From Paenibacillus mesophilus (lineage in GTDB: Bacteria > Bacillota > Bacilli > Paenibacillales > NBRC-103111), in contig NZ_VCRA01000008.1 of NCBI RefSeq assembly GCF_005938385.1, positions 1 to 64,000 on the forward strand: DNA of 64,000 bases, given 5' to 3'. The translations under genes were made by a program, and so were the position numbers. Positions within the stretch are counted from its first letter, which is position 1, and every line of letters starts with the position of its first letter. Below, piece after piece: positions 53,735 through 62,243 of this stretch. A model generated the notes under the pieces. It was not told where the DNA came from, made no database searches, and was given only the letters and a program-made list of their open reading frames with translations.

Positions 53735-55057
53735 TTAACGCATAAGTTCAGCTAATTGCTTGTTAATCGCCTCATCCGCTTCCCTCAGCGCAGTGTTGGC
53801 ATCTTTGCCGCCCCCCACCTCGACAAGCTTCTTGAACATGATGTTGGCGGCATGCGAATTGTAATCCGAGTAAGGTGCCGGCTTCGCAATCGCATCAAGG
53901 AAGAAAGCCTGCAAATTTTTCCCTTTCAGTTCCGGATATTTGCTGCCGAATGCTTGCTTCGCCATTTCACTGCGAATGACCGGCACATAACCGAGAGCCG
54001 ACAAGTTGCTTTGCACTTCTTCCGAAAGCATCACTTCAATGAATTGGAACGCTTCATGCTTGTGCTTGCTTGCCGGCGGGATCGCGAAGAACGGCGCATT
54101 CATCTGCGTGCCGGCTCCTTTCATACCCGTAAATTCCGGCAAGGCAGCCAGATCCCAGTTCAATCCGTTCTTCTCCGCCTCAGGCAGCATCGGCAGCAAG
54201 GTCTGCCCGGTTCGCATGGCGGTGCGCTGATCGTTCAGAAAGACTCGGCTTTCGCTGGCTCCTGGCGGGAGCACGTTCCCGGGAATACGGGCGAACATGG
54301 ACATCGTCTCCATCCAATGTTTCCACCCATCGTTGTTAACGGCTGCTTTCTTGGTCTTTGGGTCGATAAAGGCGAGTCCCAGTTGATTTTTGTATGTAAT
54401 GTTTTGCTCGTTGAACGTGAAGCCAAAGTACTGGATCCCGTTGTCCAGCCGGGTTACCCGTTTCGCCACTTCGTACAATTCATCCCAAGTCATGCCGTCT
54501 TTCGGATAAGGAACGGCAAATTTGTCGAAGATTCCTTTGTTGTAGTACAAAACGGCCGAGCTCGTATAAAACGGCATCAGTATAAATTCGCCCTTCTCCG
54601 AATAGGATCGGACCACATCAGCCATGCCGGGCTGCAATCGGTTCACATCAAATTTGACGGCATTCATCAATGGCGTCAGATCGGAGATCAACTGCAACTC
54701 CTTCAGTTCGCCGATCGAAGCAATGCTGCAGCATACGAGATCGGGGGATTGCCCCGACGCTAAAGCACTTTGAAACGTAATATCTTTGGAATTGATGGAT
54801 ACGAGTTTAATGGATAAGTGCGGGTATTTCTTCCGGATCGCTTCCTCCAAACCCATTTGATTCATAAAAGCCGGATCAAGAGTAGCAAAAATCGTCAGCG
54901 TCACCGGTTGGCTGTCGCGTCCCTTGGAAGTTGCGCTCGAGTCTCCCTGCGCATCGCCGGACGAACTCGGGCTTGATCCCGGACCCGACGAACATGCCGC
55001 CAACATAACCGACAGCATGACGAAAACGATCGCCTTGTTCCATCCACACCATTTCAA
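53735..55057 (-). CDS. Extracellular sugar-binding lipoprotein, orphan
   Basis: The TTG at 55057 is chosen because GGGGG lies 7 nt upstream and it puts the signal peptide (MKWCGWNKAIVFVMLSVMLA) at the N-terminus, with lipobox LAAC (Cys 22). 'VLYYNKGIFDKFAVPYPKDG' and 'DANTALREADEAINKQLAEL' place it with the other orphan family members. It heads an operon with the two FAD oxidoreductases. No permease is present. Palindromes of the TTAGTTAAT type lie upstream. Confidence 0.87.
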   Translation of the reverse strand: MKWCGWNKAIVFVMLSVMLAACSSGPGSSPSSSGDAQGDSSATSKGRDSQPVTLTIFATLDPAFMNQMGLEEAIRKKYPHLSIKLVSINSKDITFQSALASGQSPDLVCCSIASIGELKELQLISDLTPLMNAVKFDVNRLQPGMADVVRSYSEKGEFILMPFYTSSAVLYYNKGIFDKFAVPYPKDGMTWDELYEVAKRVTRLDNGIQYFGFTFNEQNITYKNQLGLAFIDPKTKKAAVNNDGWKHWMETMSMFARIPGNVLPPGASESRVFLNDQRTAMRTGQTLLPMLPEAEKNGLNWDLAALPEFTGMKGAGTQMNAPFFAIPPASKHKHEAFQFIEVMLSEEVQSNLSALGYVPVIRSEMAKQAFGSKYPELKGKNLQAFFLDAIAKPAPYSDYNSHAANIMFKKLVEVGGGKDANTALREADEAINKQLAELMR

Positions 55058-55154
55058 TGGAAATCCCCCGTTTCGTTCCGTTTGGACGTCTGGATATGAA
55101 ACTGTTGTGCTCATTCTGAACTGTTCTACAGCGCAATCCTACAAGTCGATTTCT

Positions 55155-55173
55155 TTAGTTAATTATTAACTAA
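55155..55173. promoter_or_regulatory. TTAGTTAAT palindrome, probable operator
   Basis: TTAGTTAATTATTAACTAA is a perfect 19-bp palindrome about 100 bp upstream of the solute-binding protein gene. A second copy with separated arms (TTAGTTAAATATTAA at 55387-55401 and TTAATATTTTAACTAA at 55414-55429) lies 230 bp further up. The neighbouring LacI or AraC regulator is the likely ligand. Confidence 0.55.
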
Positions 55174-55584
55174 GTGCATCACCTGCCTCCCATTTTCCCC
55201 CTATTTTCTTTGTCAACATGATCCATCCGCACTTATGCACACGATAGGCATACATGCAGTCAACAAAGCATGATCTGGTGAAGCGTCCCGTAACCTTGTA
55301 ACGTTTGATTTGAACTGCCTTGTGGAAATTCCGGAAGATAGATCATTGCGAAGAGAATGCGCATCTGGTGTGTTGGTTACTTTGTATTAGTTAAATATTA
55401 ATCCAATATCAGGTTAATATTTTAACTAAAGTATATGTATCTGCATCCGAAATGTCAATAAGGCGCTTTCATATTATTTGAAATGATACGGAAGAGCTCT
55501 ATTGAAGAGGCGTATTTATGTGGAATAAGAGGAGAAGCATCCGTAATCTTCGTTTCACAGTTCACGGATGCTGCATGCGGAAGG
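55174..55584. other. Intergenic region with operators and a terminator
   Basis: No gene is visible. It holds the second TTAGTTAA palindrome and, at 55536-55572, the arms AGCATCCGT/ACGGATGCT that may end the LacI gene. Confidence 0.5.
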
Positions 55585-56598
55585 TTACATCGATTTTGGA
55601 GTGGCACATGACTTTCGTACAACAAGCTGAGTGGATAACATCACTTGCGTAGGAGACTGACCGGGGTTTTCTAACAGCTCGCACAGCATTTTGGTCGATT
55701 GCCTGCCGATCGACTCCATGTTTTGCTTCACTGCAGTGATCGGAGGATTCTCATAAGGATAGGAAGGCGCATCATCATACGAAATCAAGGAAACTTGTTC
55801 GGGAACACTTTTACCGAGTGCGCGTAAATAGTTCATCGCAGCATGACCAAGCGGAACGTTAGTAGTGAAAATGGCAGTCGCGCCAAAGTCCGTCAATTCT
55901 CCCCAGCCTTCCCTATTCGGATCAAAAGGGGCGGATACGAGGAAGGTTGCGATCTCAGCCTCCTCATAATGAGGCCAATCTCTTGTCCATTGAGAAACAT
56001 TGGATTCCGCCATCAGTATGGCGATGCGTCTATGACCCAGCTCGATTAAATAGTCGAGCCCCGTTCGTTTGGCATCCTGCAAATCGGTAGCGACGGTATG
56101 CAGTCTCTCCTTGCGGTCGGCGAGCGTACGGTTGCCGACAAATACCATCGGGTAGCCCTGACCCAGCAGCTTGTCAAGTCCGTAAAGGTTTTGCGTTGTG
56201 GATACGACGATAATTCCCTCAGCTCCCGAACGAATCACTTGATCATATAACGTCTCCGGGTCCACTCTTTGCTCCGTCGCCTGAATGCCCAGCATAACGA
56301 CAGTTCGATCGATCCGAGCGGCTTCTTGACAAATCCCCATCAAGCCTTCCTTAAAAAAACCTTGATTCAAGCTCTGGGGATTGGAGCCTAAGTACAAGAC
56401 TCCGATTGAACGGCTTCTGGCATTGGGGTCGGGTTGCAAATCGTCTCCCCTGGAAAACTTTTTATAGCCAATCTCCAACGCGGTTTTGCGGACTTTGGCT
56501 TTCATCTCATCTGAAATGCGCGGATGGTTCGATAATGCCAAAGAAACGGTAGCACTGGAAACCCCGACAATATTAGCGATATCTTGCAAAGTAGGCAT
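55585..56598 (-). CDS. LacI-family transcriptional regulator
   Basis: The 337-residue regulator has the LacI helix-turn-helix (PTLQDIANIVGVSSATVSLA), hinge and periplasmic-binding-type effector domain ('EGIIVVSTTQNLYGLDKLLG', 'VPEQVSLISYDDAPSYPYEN'). The start follows GGAGAG. It lies upstream of, and in the same direction as, the solute-binding protein operon and probably represses it. Confidence 0.9.
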   Translation of the reverse strand: MPTLQDIANIVGVSSATVSLALSNHPRISDEMKAKVRKTALEIGYKKFSRGDDLQPDPNARSRSIGVLYLGSNPQSLNQGFFKEGLMGICQEAARIDRTVVMLGIQATEQRVDPETLYDQVIRSGAEGIIVVSTTQNLYGLDKLLGQGYPMVFVGNRTLADRKERLHTVATDLQDAKRTGLDYLIELGHRRIAILMAESNVSQWTRDWPHYEEAEIATFLVSAPFDPNREGWGELTDFGATAIFTTNVPLGHAAMNYLRALGKSVPEQVSLISYDDAPSYPYENPPITAVKQNMESIGRQSTKMLCELLENPGQSPTQVMLSTQLVVRKSCATPKSM

Positions 56599-56740
56599 AA
56601 GTTAATCTCTCCGATCCTTTTATAACTATATTTTAACCGAAATGAATTTCTCATTTCAATCGGATGGAGAGGCCCTACAACTACTTTCGTTCAGCAGATT
56701 TATTGTGTTGGAACTACCCTTTGTTAGAATGGTGGTGCCA

Positions 56741-57589
56741 CTAACCGCTGTCGAAGCCGGACCGACTCGCCTTATCTTTTTGCTCAGTTCTCCACTGCCG
56801 GGGACTTATGCCGACCTTTTGCTTGAATAGCCGGGAAAAGTAGTGAATGCTGTTGAAGCCTGTCGCCTCGGCGATCCGCTCGATGCCCATATCCGTGTTG
56901 GCCAAATAGCTGATTGCCGCACTGAGCCGAAGACTATTCAAATATTGTATCGGCGTAACGCCCGTCTCCTGCTTAAAGGCTCTCACCAAATACGACGAAT
57001 CCAGATGTACCATGACTGACAAGGAAGCTAGATTGATCGGGTCGCGATATCTCGACTCCATGTGCCTCATTAACGGTTGGATGTAATCCCGGCTCGCCTT
57101 GCCCTTCTCCTCCGCTGACGTTCTAGCTTCGGTCCGGAGATAGTTGGAAAGGAGGCGGAACGTTTTGCGAATATCGTATTTGACGATTTCTTCGTCATAC
57201 AAACCGCTTTTTTGCTTGTACCCCAGGGAAACGCTCAACGCGTCCAGCGTCTGCTTCACCGGACGGAGCTCGTCCGAGCCGTAATCGGCGTTTCCCTGCA
57301 GGCGGTTCCATTGGGCGACCTGCTCGTCGCTCAATTCAACTTCGCGCTCCCCGATATCAAACTCAATATACCAGAAACTGAACGGCGTCTCGAAGCGTCC
57401 TATCATGTGCGGCGTGTTCGGCGTCAAGACGAACAGGCTTGGGGAAGGAGCCGCATACTCGCAGCCCCTCCACTCCAGAACGGCTTTCCCTTGCATGACA
57501 TATAGCATTTCGAAGTAAGGGTGGATGCCCCCGCTCTTGCGAGTATAACCGGATGGAAACGTATACTGATCGAACGTTCTGATTTGCAT
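56741..57589 (-). CDS. AraC-family transcriptional regulator
   Basis: The 282-residue regulator has an N-terminal cupin sensor ('HPYFEMLYVMQGKAVLEWRG', 'SLFVLTPNTPHMIGRFETPF'). The C-terminal pair of helix-turn-helix motifs is 'INLASLSVMVHLDSSYLVRA' and 'GIERIAEATGFNSIHYFSRL'. The start follows GGGGGGG. It lies upstream of the LacI gene in the same direction. It would activate a sugar operon, perhaps together with LacI. Confidence 0.9.
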   Translation of the reverse strand: MQIRTFDQYTFPSGYTRKSGGIHPYFEMLYVMQGKAVLEWRGCEYAAPSPSLFVLTPNTPHMIGRFETPFSFWYIEFDIGEREVELSDEQVAQWNRLQGNADYGSDELRPVKQTLDALSVSLGYKQKSGLYDEEIVKYDIRKTFRLLSNYLRTEARTSAEEKGKASRDYIQPLMRHMESRYRDPINLASLSVMVHLDSSYLVRAFKQETGVTPIQYLNSLRLSAAISYLANTDMGIERIAEATGFNSIHYFSRLFKQKVGISPRQWRTEQKDKASRSGFDSG

Positions 57590-57615
57590 GCGACCCCCCC
57601 GCTGTCCCGCCTACT

Positions 57616-57780
57616 CTACTTGCTTTTACCCTTTTCCGCTACCACCATACTATTGATTTCCTCTTCCGTCTGTTTCAAAACCGTATTGACGTCGACAGTA
57701 TCGCCTAGGTAGGTTTTGAATGTATTGATAGTGATCACCTCCGCGTTGTTCCGGTATTGCGATGCACGCGGGTACGGAAC
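57616..57780 (-). pseudogene. C-terminal remnant of a solute-binding lipoprotein
   Basis: About 54 codons read VPYPRASQYRNNAEVITINT then FKTYLGDTVDVNTVLKQTEE, ending in TAG. The stretch DVNTVLKQTEEEINSMV is the conserved C-terminal helix of the five intact binding proteins in the window. Nothing upstream continues it. Confidence 0.7.
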
Positions 57781-57794
57781 CGGGTGGCTTTTGA

Positions 57795-57953
57795 AAATGC
57801 AAGATAACGGAGGCCAAACGTCTGCTCCGAAGCACGGATATACCGGTAAATGTAATCGCATTCAAGCTCGGTTTTGACGATCCGGCTTACTTTTCCCTCT
57901 TATTCCGCAAGCACACCGGGGTCTCCGCCACAACGTTTCGGAAACGTACATGA
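57795..57953 (+). pseudogene. C-terminal remnant of an AraC regulator
   Basis: The plus strand reads KITEAKRLLRSTDIPVNVIA then FKLGFDDPAYFSLLFRKHTG, VSATTFRKRT and TGA. This is the second helix-turn-helix of an AraC-family protein, preceded by an in-frame stop. It abuts the solute-binding protein remnant, which lies on the other strand. Confidence 0.75.
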
Positions 57954-57978
57954 GAGTGATCGAATCTCTAATCCGACA

Positions 57979-58026
57979 AAGGAAATAGGATCTTGCCCCG
58001 ATCATGGGACAAGATCCTATTTCCTT
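57979..58026. terminator. Perfect 17-bp inverted repeat
   Basis: AAGGAAATAGGATCTTG (57979-57995) and its exact complement (58010-58026) enclose a 14-nt loop that can add CCC/GGG pairs. It lies after the AraC remnant and may be its old terminator, although T-tracts are weak on both sides. Confidence 0.5.
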
Positions 58027-58074
58027 AAAATAAACGCTGCGATTTATGCGGATAATATCCGCGTGGCTCATGTT

Positions 58075-58137
58075 TCAAAAGTCATCCAGAAATACTTCGC
58101 GGCCTCCCTGTTCCCGGCTGCGGAAACTTGCAGTCAT
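58075..58137 (-). pseudogene. C-terminal remnant of a Gfo/Idh oxidoreductase
   Basis: Twenty codons read MTASFRSREQGGREVFLDDF then TGA. They match the end of the intact dehydrogenase at 49489 (IAGIRSREEGGREVTLSE). The remnant follows the stop codon of the VOC gene by a few bases. Confidence 0.6.
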
Positions 58138-58141
58138 AAAG

Positions 58142-58525
58142 TTACTTCTGCGCAATCTGAATCAGGTTGCCGCTTGTATCGTCGAAGACAGCAATTGTGA
58201 GTTCGCCCATTTTTGTCGGCTCCATCGTAAACTTCACGCCGTTTTCCAATAATCGTTTGTACTCTTTATTAATATCTGCAACGCCAAACATTGTTGCCGG
58301 GATACCATCGGCAAATATTTTCTTTTGATACTCTTTGGCGGCAGGATGGTCATTCGGTTCGAGTAAAAGCTCGGTACCGTCTTGCTCATCGGGAGAAACA
58401 AGCGTTATCCACCTAAATTCTCCGACGGGAATGTCATGTTTTTTTACAAAGCCCAGCGTTTCTGTATAAAACTTCAATGCTTTGTCTTGATCTTGAACGA
58501 ATACACTGGTAACGATGATTTTCAT
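58142..58525 (-). CDS. VOC-family protein
   Basis: The 127-residue protein is a single-domain VOC protein: 'IIVTSVFVQDQDKALKFYTE', 'TLGFVKKHDIPVGEFRWITL', 'ATMFGVADINKEYKRLLENG' and 'IAVFDDTSGNLIQIAQK' with the metal-ligand Asp/Glu region. It is a common Firmicute protein of unknown substrate. The start follows AAGGAGG. The ArsR-type gene lies just upstream in the same direction and may control it. Confidence 0.83.
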   Translation of the reverse strand: MKIIVTSVFVQDQDKALKFYTETLGFVKKHDIPVGEFRWITLVSPDEQDGTELLLEPNDHPAAKEYQKKIFADGIPATMFGVADINKEYKRLLENGVKFTMEPTKMGELTIAVFDDTSGNLIQIAQK

Positions 58526-58626
58526 AATGTTTTGGCCTCCTTAGATTTTTGCGACTTTGGCGCTCTGCTAACAATCTGGCTCTAATCAGAAAAATCCATA
58601 CCTTCGTCAGAAGTTAATAATTAAAA

Positions 58627-58905
58627 TTACTCTATCCATCCTTTCAGCAAATTTTTGAGTGGTTCGTTGTTGAATATAACCACTCGAAATTTTCCCTTCT
58701 TTTCTGATTTGACGAGCCCCGCATCTTCCAATGCAGAAAGATGTTTAGCTATCGCCTGCCGCGTAATGGAAAGCTTGTGCTTCGTAATGAGACGCACTGT
58801 AAGTTCATACAGCGTCTGCTCGTTGCGCTCGGATAATTCGTCTAATATAAGCCGCCGAGTCGAGTCGCCAAGTGCTTTGAATATAGCGTCTTTGTCCCAA
58901 TTCAT
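58627..58905 (-). CDS. ArsR-type winged-helix repressor, probably from a leaderless mRNA
   Basis: ATG 58905 (MNWDKDAIFKALGDSTRRLI) is the family-typical start; the longer frame runs through the promoter. The 92-residue product has 'ISERNEQTLYELTVRLITK'-like helices followed by 'SITRQAIAKHLSALEDAGLV'. No Shine-Dalgarno is present, and the -10 element TATACT ends 6 nt before the ATG, so the mRNA probably begins at the start codon. Repeats of AGTATAAGCAAC in the promoter suggest autoregulation. Confidence 0.8.
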   Translation of the reverse strand: MNWDKDAIFKALGDSTRRLILDELSERNEQTLYELTVRLITKHKLSITRQAIAKHLSALEDAGLVKSEKKGKFRVVIFNNEPLKNLLKGWIE

Positions 58906-58911
58906 ATATCG

Positions 58912-58953
58912 AGTATAAGCAACTTCACGGTTGCTTGTCAAGTATAAGCAACT
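58912..58953 (-). promoter_or_regulatory. Promoter and repeat operators of the leaderless ArsR gene
   Basis: TTGACA (58936-58941), an 18-bp spacer and TATACT (58912-58917) form the promoter. AGTATAAGCAACT occurs at 58912-58924 and 58940-58952, and GTTGCTT lies inverted between them. Confidence 0.65.
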
Positions 58954-59148
58954 AAATAGTTGCGTGATATAGGAACCGCTTCTCGCAAAAGGTTGAATTG
59001 ACATAAGGCACAAAGTTGTAAAAGTCTGATACTGCCACCCCCTCCTACTCGATTGTACAGTTCGAGTAACGAGTGTTATACTAGCCGTAATCCTGCATTC
59101 TAGACGTTAGTATCAATTTCAAATTATGAAGCAAAGGATGCGTCCCGC

Positions 59149-60144
59149 ATGAGCGTAACAAAAAAACAAATCGCCGATCATCTCGGTATTTCCCGCACCG
59201 CCGTATCGCTTGTTCTGAACAATTCTCCATCCAGCAGCATCTCGCAAGAGACTCGAGACCGCATTCTGCAAGCCGCCAAAGAACTAGGCTACAAAGATAC
59301 TACTCCACGCCATCGCCTCTGCCTCTTGCTCATCAATATGGAGGTCGACGATCCGCGTTTCATGTCACGGCTCGATGTCATTACGCGAGCTGCAGATCGG
59401 ATGCAGTGCGATCTGATATTCAAATACATTCCGCAGACGAACGATTCCATAGCCCAATTAACGCACTTTTTGCATACGACCGATCTTGCAGGCATCATTG
59501 TACGGGGTATTTACACCGCAGAGACGATTCTAGCATTGGAGCAAGCGGCCGTACCGTACTTGCTGCAATCTTTCGAAGAACATATGCCGGCCCCCTCCAG
59601 CAACATGCGGCAAATTATTTACGATCAATCCCAAGTGGCTTATAAGGCGACGAAGAAATTGATCGACCTCGGTCATCGACAAATCGCACTTTTTCTCGGG
59701 AGTATTGACCTTCAAGTCCACGTAGTCACGTTGCGCGGTTACCGCCAAGCTTTGATTGATCACGGAATTACACCCGATATGGGACTGGTGCAATCTTGTA
59801 AGGAAGAAGACGGCTATGAATTGTGCCGCCGATTGCGTATTTATGAAGTGCCGTATACGGCGATTTTGTGCTGCAATACGATCGCCCAGTTCGCCGCATT
59901 GCAATGGCACAAAGATCATTCCGTAGCGGTGCCCGAACAAGTCAGCTTGCTTGGATTCGGTGCCACAAGTTTAATTACGGCGAGTACACCGGTTTTGTCC
60001 AGCGTGCGGGTTGACTCTGAAGAGATGATGCAAGCCATGATGAAACAGATCGAAGGGCTGCTCACGGAGGACCAAGCAACTACGCTGTACGTCGACAAAG
60101 TCGAATTTCTTGGCAAAGCCACCTTATATCAAACACGGAAATAA
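59149..60144 (+). CDS. LacI-family transcriptional regulator
   Basis: The 331-residue regulator has the LacI helix-turn-helix (VTKKQIADHLGISRTAVSLV) and effector domain ('TKKLIDLGHRQIALFLGSID', 'VAVPEQVSLLGFGATSLITA'). It lies 149 bp upstream of the beta-helix/solute-binding protein pair on the same strand. The GTAATCGATTTC-type operators in front of both downstream genes are its likely targets. Confidence 0.9.
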   Translation: MSVTKKQIADHLGISRTAVSLVLNNSPSSSISQETRDRILQAAKELGYKDTTPRHRLCLLLINMEVDDPRFMSRLDVITRAADRMQCDLIFKYIPQTNDSIAQLTHFLHTTDLAGIIVRGIYTAETILALEQAAVPYLLQSFEEHMPAPSSNMRQIIYDQSQVAYKATKKLIDLGHRQIALFLGSIDLQVHVVTLRGYRQALIDHGITPDMGLVQSCKEEDGYELCRRLRIYEVPYTAILCCNTIAQFAALQWHKDHSVAVPEQVSLLGFGATSLITASTPVLSSVRVDSEEMMQAMMKQIEGLLTEDQATTLYVDKVEFLGKATLYQTRK

Positions 60145-60192
60145 GGAATTAGTAACTATAGTTATTTTCAAGTAACGAACGACACTTTTTCA

Positions 60193-60220
60193 TTGACAGT
60201 CCCCCTCTTCGTATTGTAAT
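60193..60220 (+). promoter_or_regulatory. Promoter of the beta-helix gene
   Basis: TTGACA (60193-60198) and TGTAAT (60215-60220) are 16 bp apart, upstream of two operator-like boxes. Confidence 0.6.
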
Positions 60221-60228
60221 GTTACTCA

Positions 60229-60265
60229 TGAAAGCGATTACCGATGTCTACAGTAATCGATTTCA
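60229..60265 (+). promoter_or_regulatory. Two LacI/cre-type operator boxes
   Basis: TGAAAGCGATTACC (60229-60242) and AGTAATCGATTTCA (60252-60265) are near-inverted copies of one motif. A third copy, GAAATCGATTAC, is at 62205-62216. They resemble cre sites but match each other better than the cre consensus. Confidence 0.6.
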
Positions 60266-60292
60266 CTTCATCCAATAATGGAGGCGATCAAG

Positions 60293-62170
60293 ATGCACAA
60301 GAGGAACATCAGTCCTGAGGGGGATATGAGACACGATCGAAGCCGACTGGAGCAACACGAATTCCCTCAGTCCGTAACAGCGGACGATTTCACTGCGAGC
60401 GAAGCACAGACTAAGACAGGAGTAAGCAGACGCAAAATGCTTACAATGCTTGGTGCGGCAGGAATGTCGCTCACCGCCGCCGGGCTGCTGCCGACCGGAG
60501 CACTAGGAGCGTCGACTGTTTCTGCGGCTGTATATGGCAACCAGGGAGGTATTCCAAATCACGGTGCCGGCAACGGCAATGGAAACGGGAATACGAGCGG
60601 CAGCGGCCCCGAGTGTGTTATCCTTATGACCATCGCACAACTGCGCAGCTACACCTCCCCTCAAACCGACGAGCAATATTATCTCACCGATCCGGGTCAC
60701 GAAGGACATTTCCATTACGATCCAACGGATTCGTCTTCTCTCGACAACACGGGCACGATTCTAGTCTCTTCAAGCGGCGCTCGCTTTAAACGTAACATCG
60801 ACCGGAACACGTACAACGTCACCTGGTTTGGCGCCAAAGGTAACGGCGTTACCGATGATACACCAGCTTTGCAAGCCGCAATCGATGCAATCCCTCCGGA
60901 AGGCGGAACCTTATATATTCCGCCGGCACCGGCCTTCTATACTTTGGAAACCGGCGGTTTATGGCTTAGCGATCGAAATAATATCCACATCTACTCTTCT
61001 CATGCGATGTTGAAGATCAAGGACGGCGTACCCGATATTCCGAAGCAGCAAGACAGTACCTACACCACATCCGTGGACAACTATTCGTTGCTATACTTGC
61101 AAAATTGCACGAACATGACGATAGAAGGGCTGCAGCTTAACGGCAACATCTCGAATCGGACCGCTCGGGCAGGAGGTGAAAGCTTCCAGACCTGCCTAAA
61201 AATCAAAGGCTGCACGAATGTGATTGTACGAAACTGCATCATTACGGAGGCTATGACGGATGGCATTACCGTCACCGGTATTTACCAGTTCACTCCGACA
61301 CGTCAAGTGCAAGTGAGCAAGCAAATCTTGATCGATTCCTGCACGGTAACCAAATGCCGGCGCAATAACGTATCGCTCATCGCTCAAGACGGTGTTACGA
61401 TGACGAATTGTCTGGTTGATCAAGCCGGGACCATCCAAGGAACACAGCCGATGGTAGGGATTGATGTGGAACCGAATCCGTCCTGGCCGCGCAGCAGCCA
61501 AAATGTCATTCTGCGAAATAACATAGTGACCCGAAGCGCAGGCAAATACGAAATTAGTTGCGGCGGTGCGGATCAGCATAATATTTTGATTGACGGCAAC
61601 ACCATTCACGATAGTAACGGAACGGGTCTGAACATCGAGACCGGGAAAAATCAGCCGCTCTACTCCAATGTCATCGTCGTCAATAATACGTTTACCAGAA
61701 CCAAGTATGGCTTGCGAGTCGTAGGCCGAAATGTCGACTTGATCAGCAACAACTTATTCGTCGACAATGAACAGATCGGGTTATTCCTCTACAGCAGCGA
61801 CGGTATGATGGTGACGGGCAACAAATTTATTCGCAACGGCGTAGCCGGCATTTTCAACAGTACGTCCGACGCCAGTTTGAAAATCCGCTCCCTCTACATT
61901 ACGAACAATTGGTTTGAAGATAACGCTTCTGCCGCATTCTCCAGCCACAGCTGCTCGGTCAAGCTGTCGATGTACGACGCTTCGTCACTTGTCGTCTTCG
62001 ATAACAACAAACAAATCAACACACCAACCGCATCGCCGAAAATGAAGGGCGTCCTCATCGACATCAATTGCATCGCAGTAGCAAATGGCAACGTTTCGCG
62101 TTACTTGCTGAACCCGGATCATCCGCACGATCGGTTTGACGGAGTAGGCAACCTTTCACTCAGCGTATAA
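60293..62170 (+). CDS. Tat-exported right-handed beta-helix protein
   Basis: ATG 60293 lies 8 nt after GGAGG. The 625-residue protein has a polar N-terminus, the twin-arginine motif SRRKML (residues 45-50), a hydrophobic segment and a Gly/Asn linker. It then has the pectate-lyase-3 opening 'TWFGAKGNGVTDDTPALQAA' and many coils ('VIVRNCIITEAMTDGITVTG', 'VDLISNNLFVDNEQIGLFLY'). It is related to the proteins at 15718 and 26546. It is followed by the solute-binding protein gene, the reverse of the order at the other two loci. Confidence 0.87.
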   Translation: MHKRNISPEGDMRHDRSRLEQHEFPQSVTADDFTASEAQTKTGVSRRKMLTMLGAAGMSLTAAGLLPTGALGASTVSAAVYGNQGGIPNHGAGNGNGNGNTSGSGPECVILMTIAQLRSYTSPQTDEQYYLTDPGHEGHFHYDPTDSSSLDNTGTILVSSSGARFKRNIDRNTYNVTWFGAKGNGVTDDTPALQAAIDAIPPEGGTLYIPPAPAFYTLETGGLWLSDRNNIHIYSSHAMLKIKDGVPDIPKQQDSTYTTSVDNYSLLYLQNCTNMTIEGLQLNGNISNRTARAGGESFQTCLKIKGCTNVIVRNCIITEAMTDGITVTGIYQFTPTRQVQVSKQILIDSCTVTKCRRNNVSLIAQDGVTMTNCLVDQAGTIQGTQPMVGIDVEPNPSWPRSSQNVILRNNIVTRSAGKYEISCGGADQHNILIDGNTIHDSNGTGLNIETGKNQPLYSNVIVVNNTFTRTKYGLRVVGRNVDLISNNLFVDNEQIGLFLYSSDGMMVTGNKFIRNGVAGIFNSTSDASLKIRSLYITNNWFEDNASAAFSSHSCSVKLSMYDASSLVVFDNNKQINTPTASPKMKGVLIDINCIAVANGNVSRYLLNPDHPHDRFDGVGNLSLSV

Positions 62171-62204
62171 TCGTATCAAACAGACGTTCGCACCTTTGTA
62201 AATA

Positions 62205-62216
62205 GAAATCGATTAC
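62205..62216 (+). promoter_or_regulatory. LacI-type operator before the solute-binding protein gene
   Basis: GAAATCGATTAC is the exact reverse complement of 60253-60264. It lies 28 bp upstream of the binding-protein start codon. Confidence 0.55.
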
Positions 62217-62243
62217 GTATAAGGAATAAGGGGATGTTTCGAT

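Noticed and set aside
53756..54763. Plus-strand open frame of 335 codons opposite an SBP gene
   Set aside because: Shadow of the lipoprotein gene; similar antisense frames occur opposite the other SBP genes.
60229..60265. Calling the two boxes cre sites
   Set aside because: Each deviates from the cre consensus at the last position, while they match each other and the box at 62205 more closely, so a LacI operator is the better reading.
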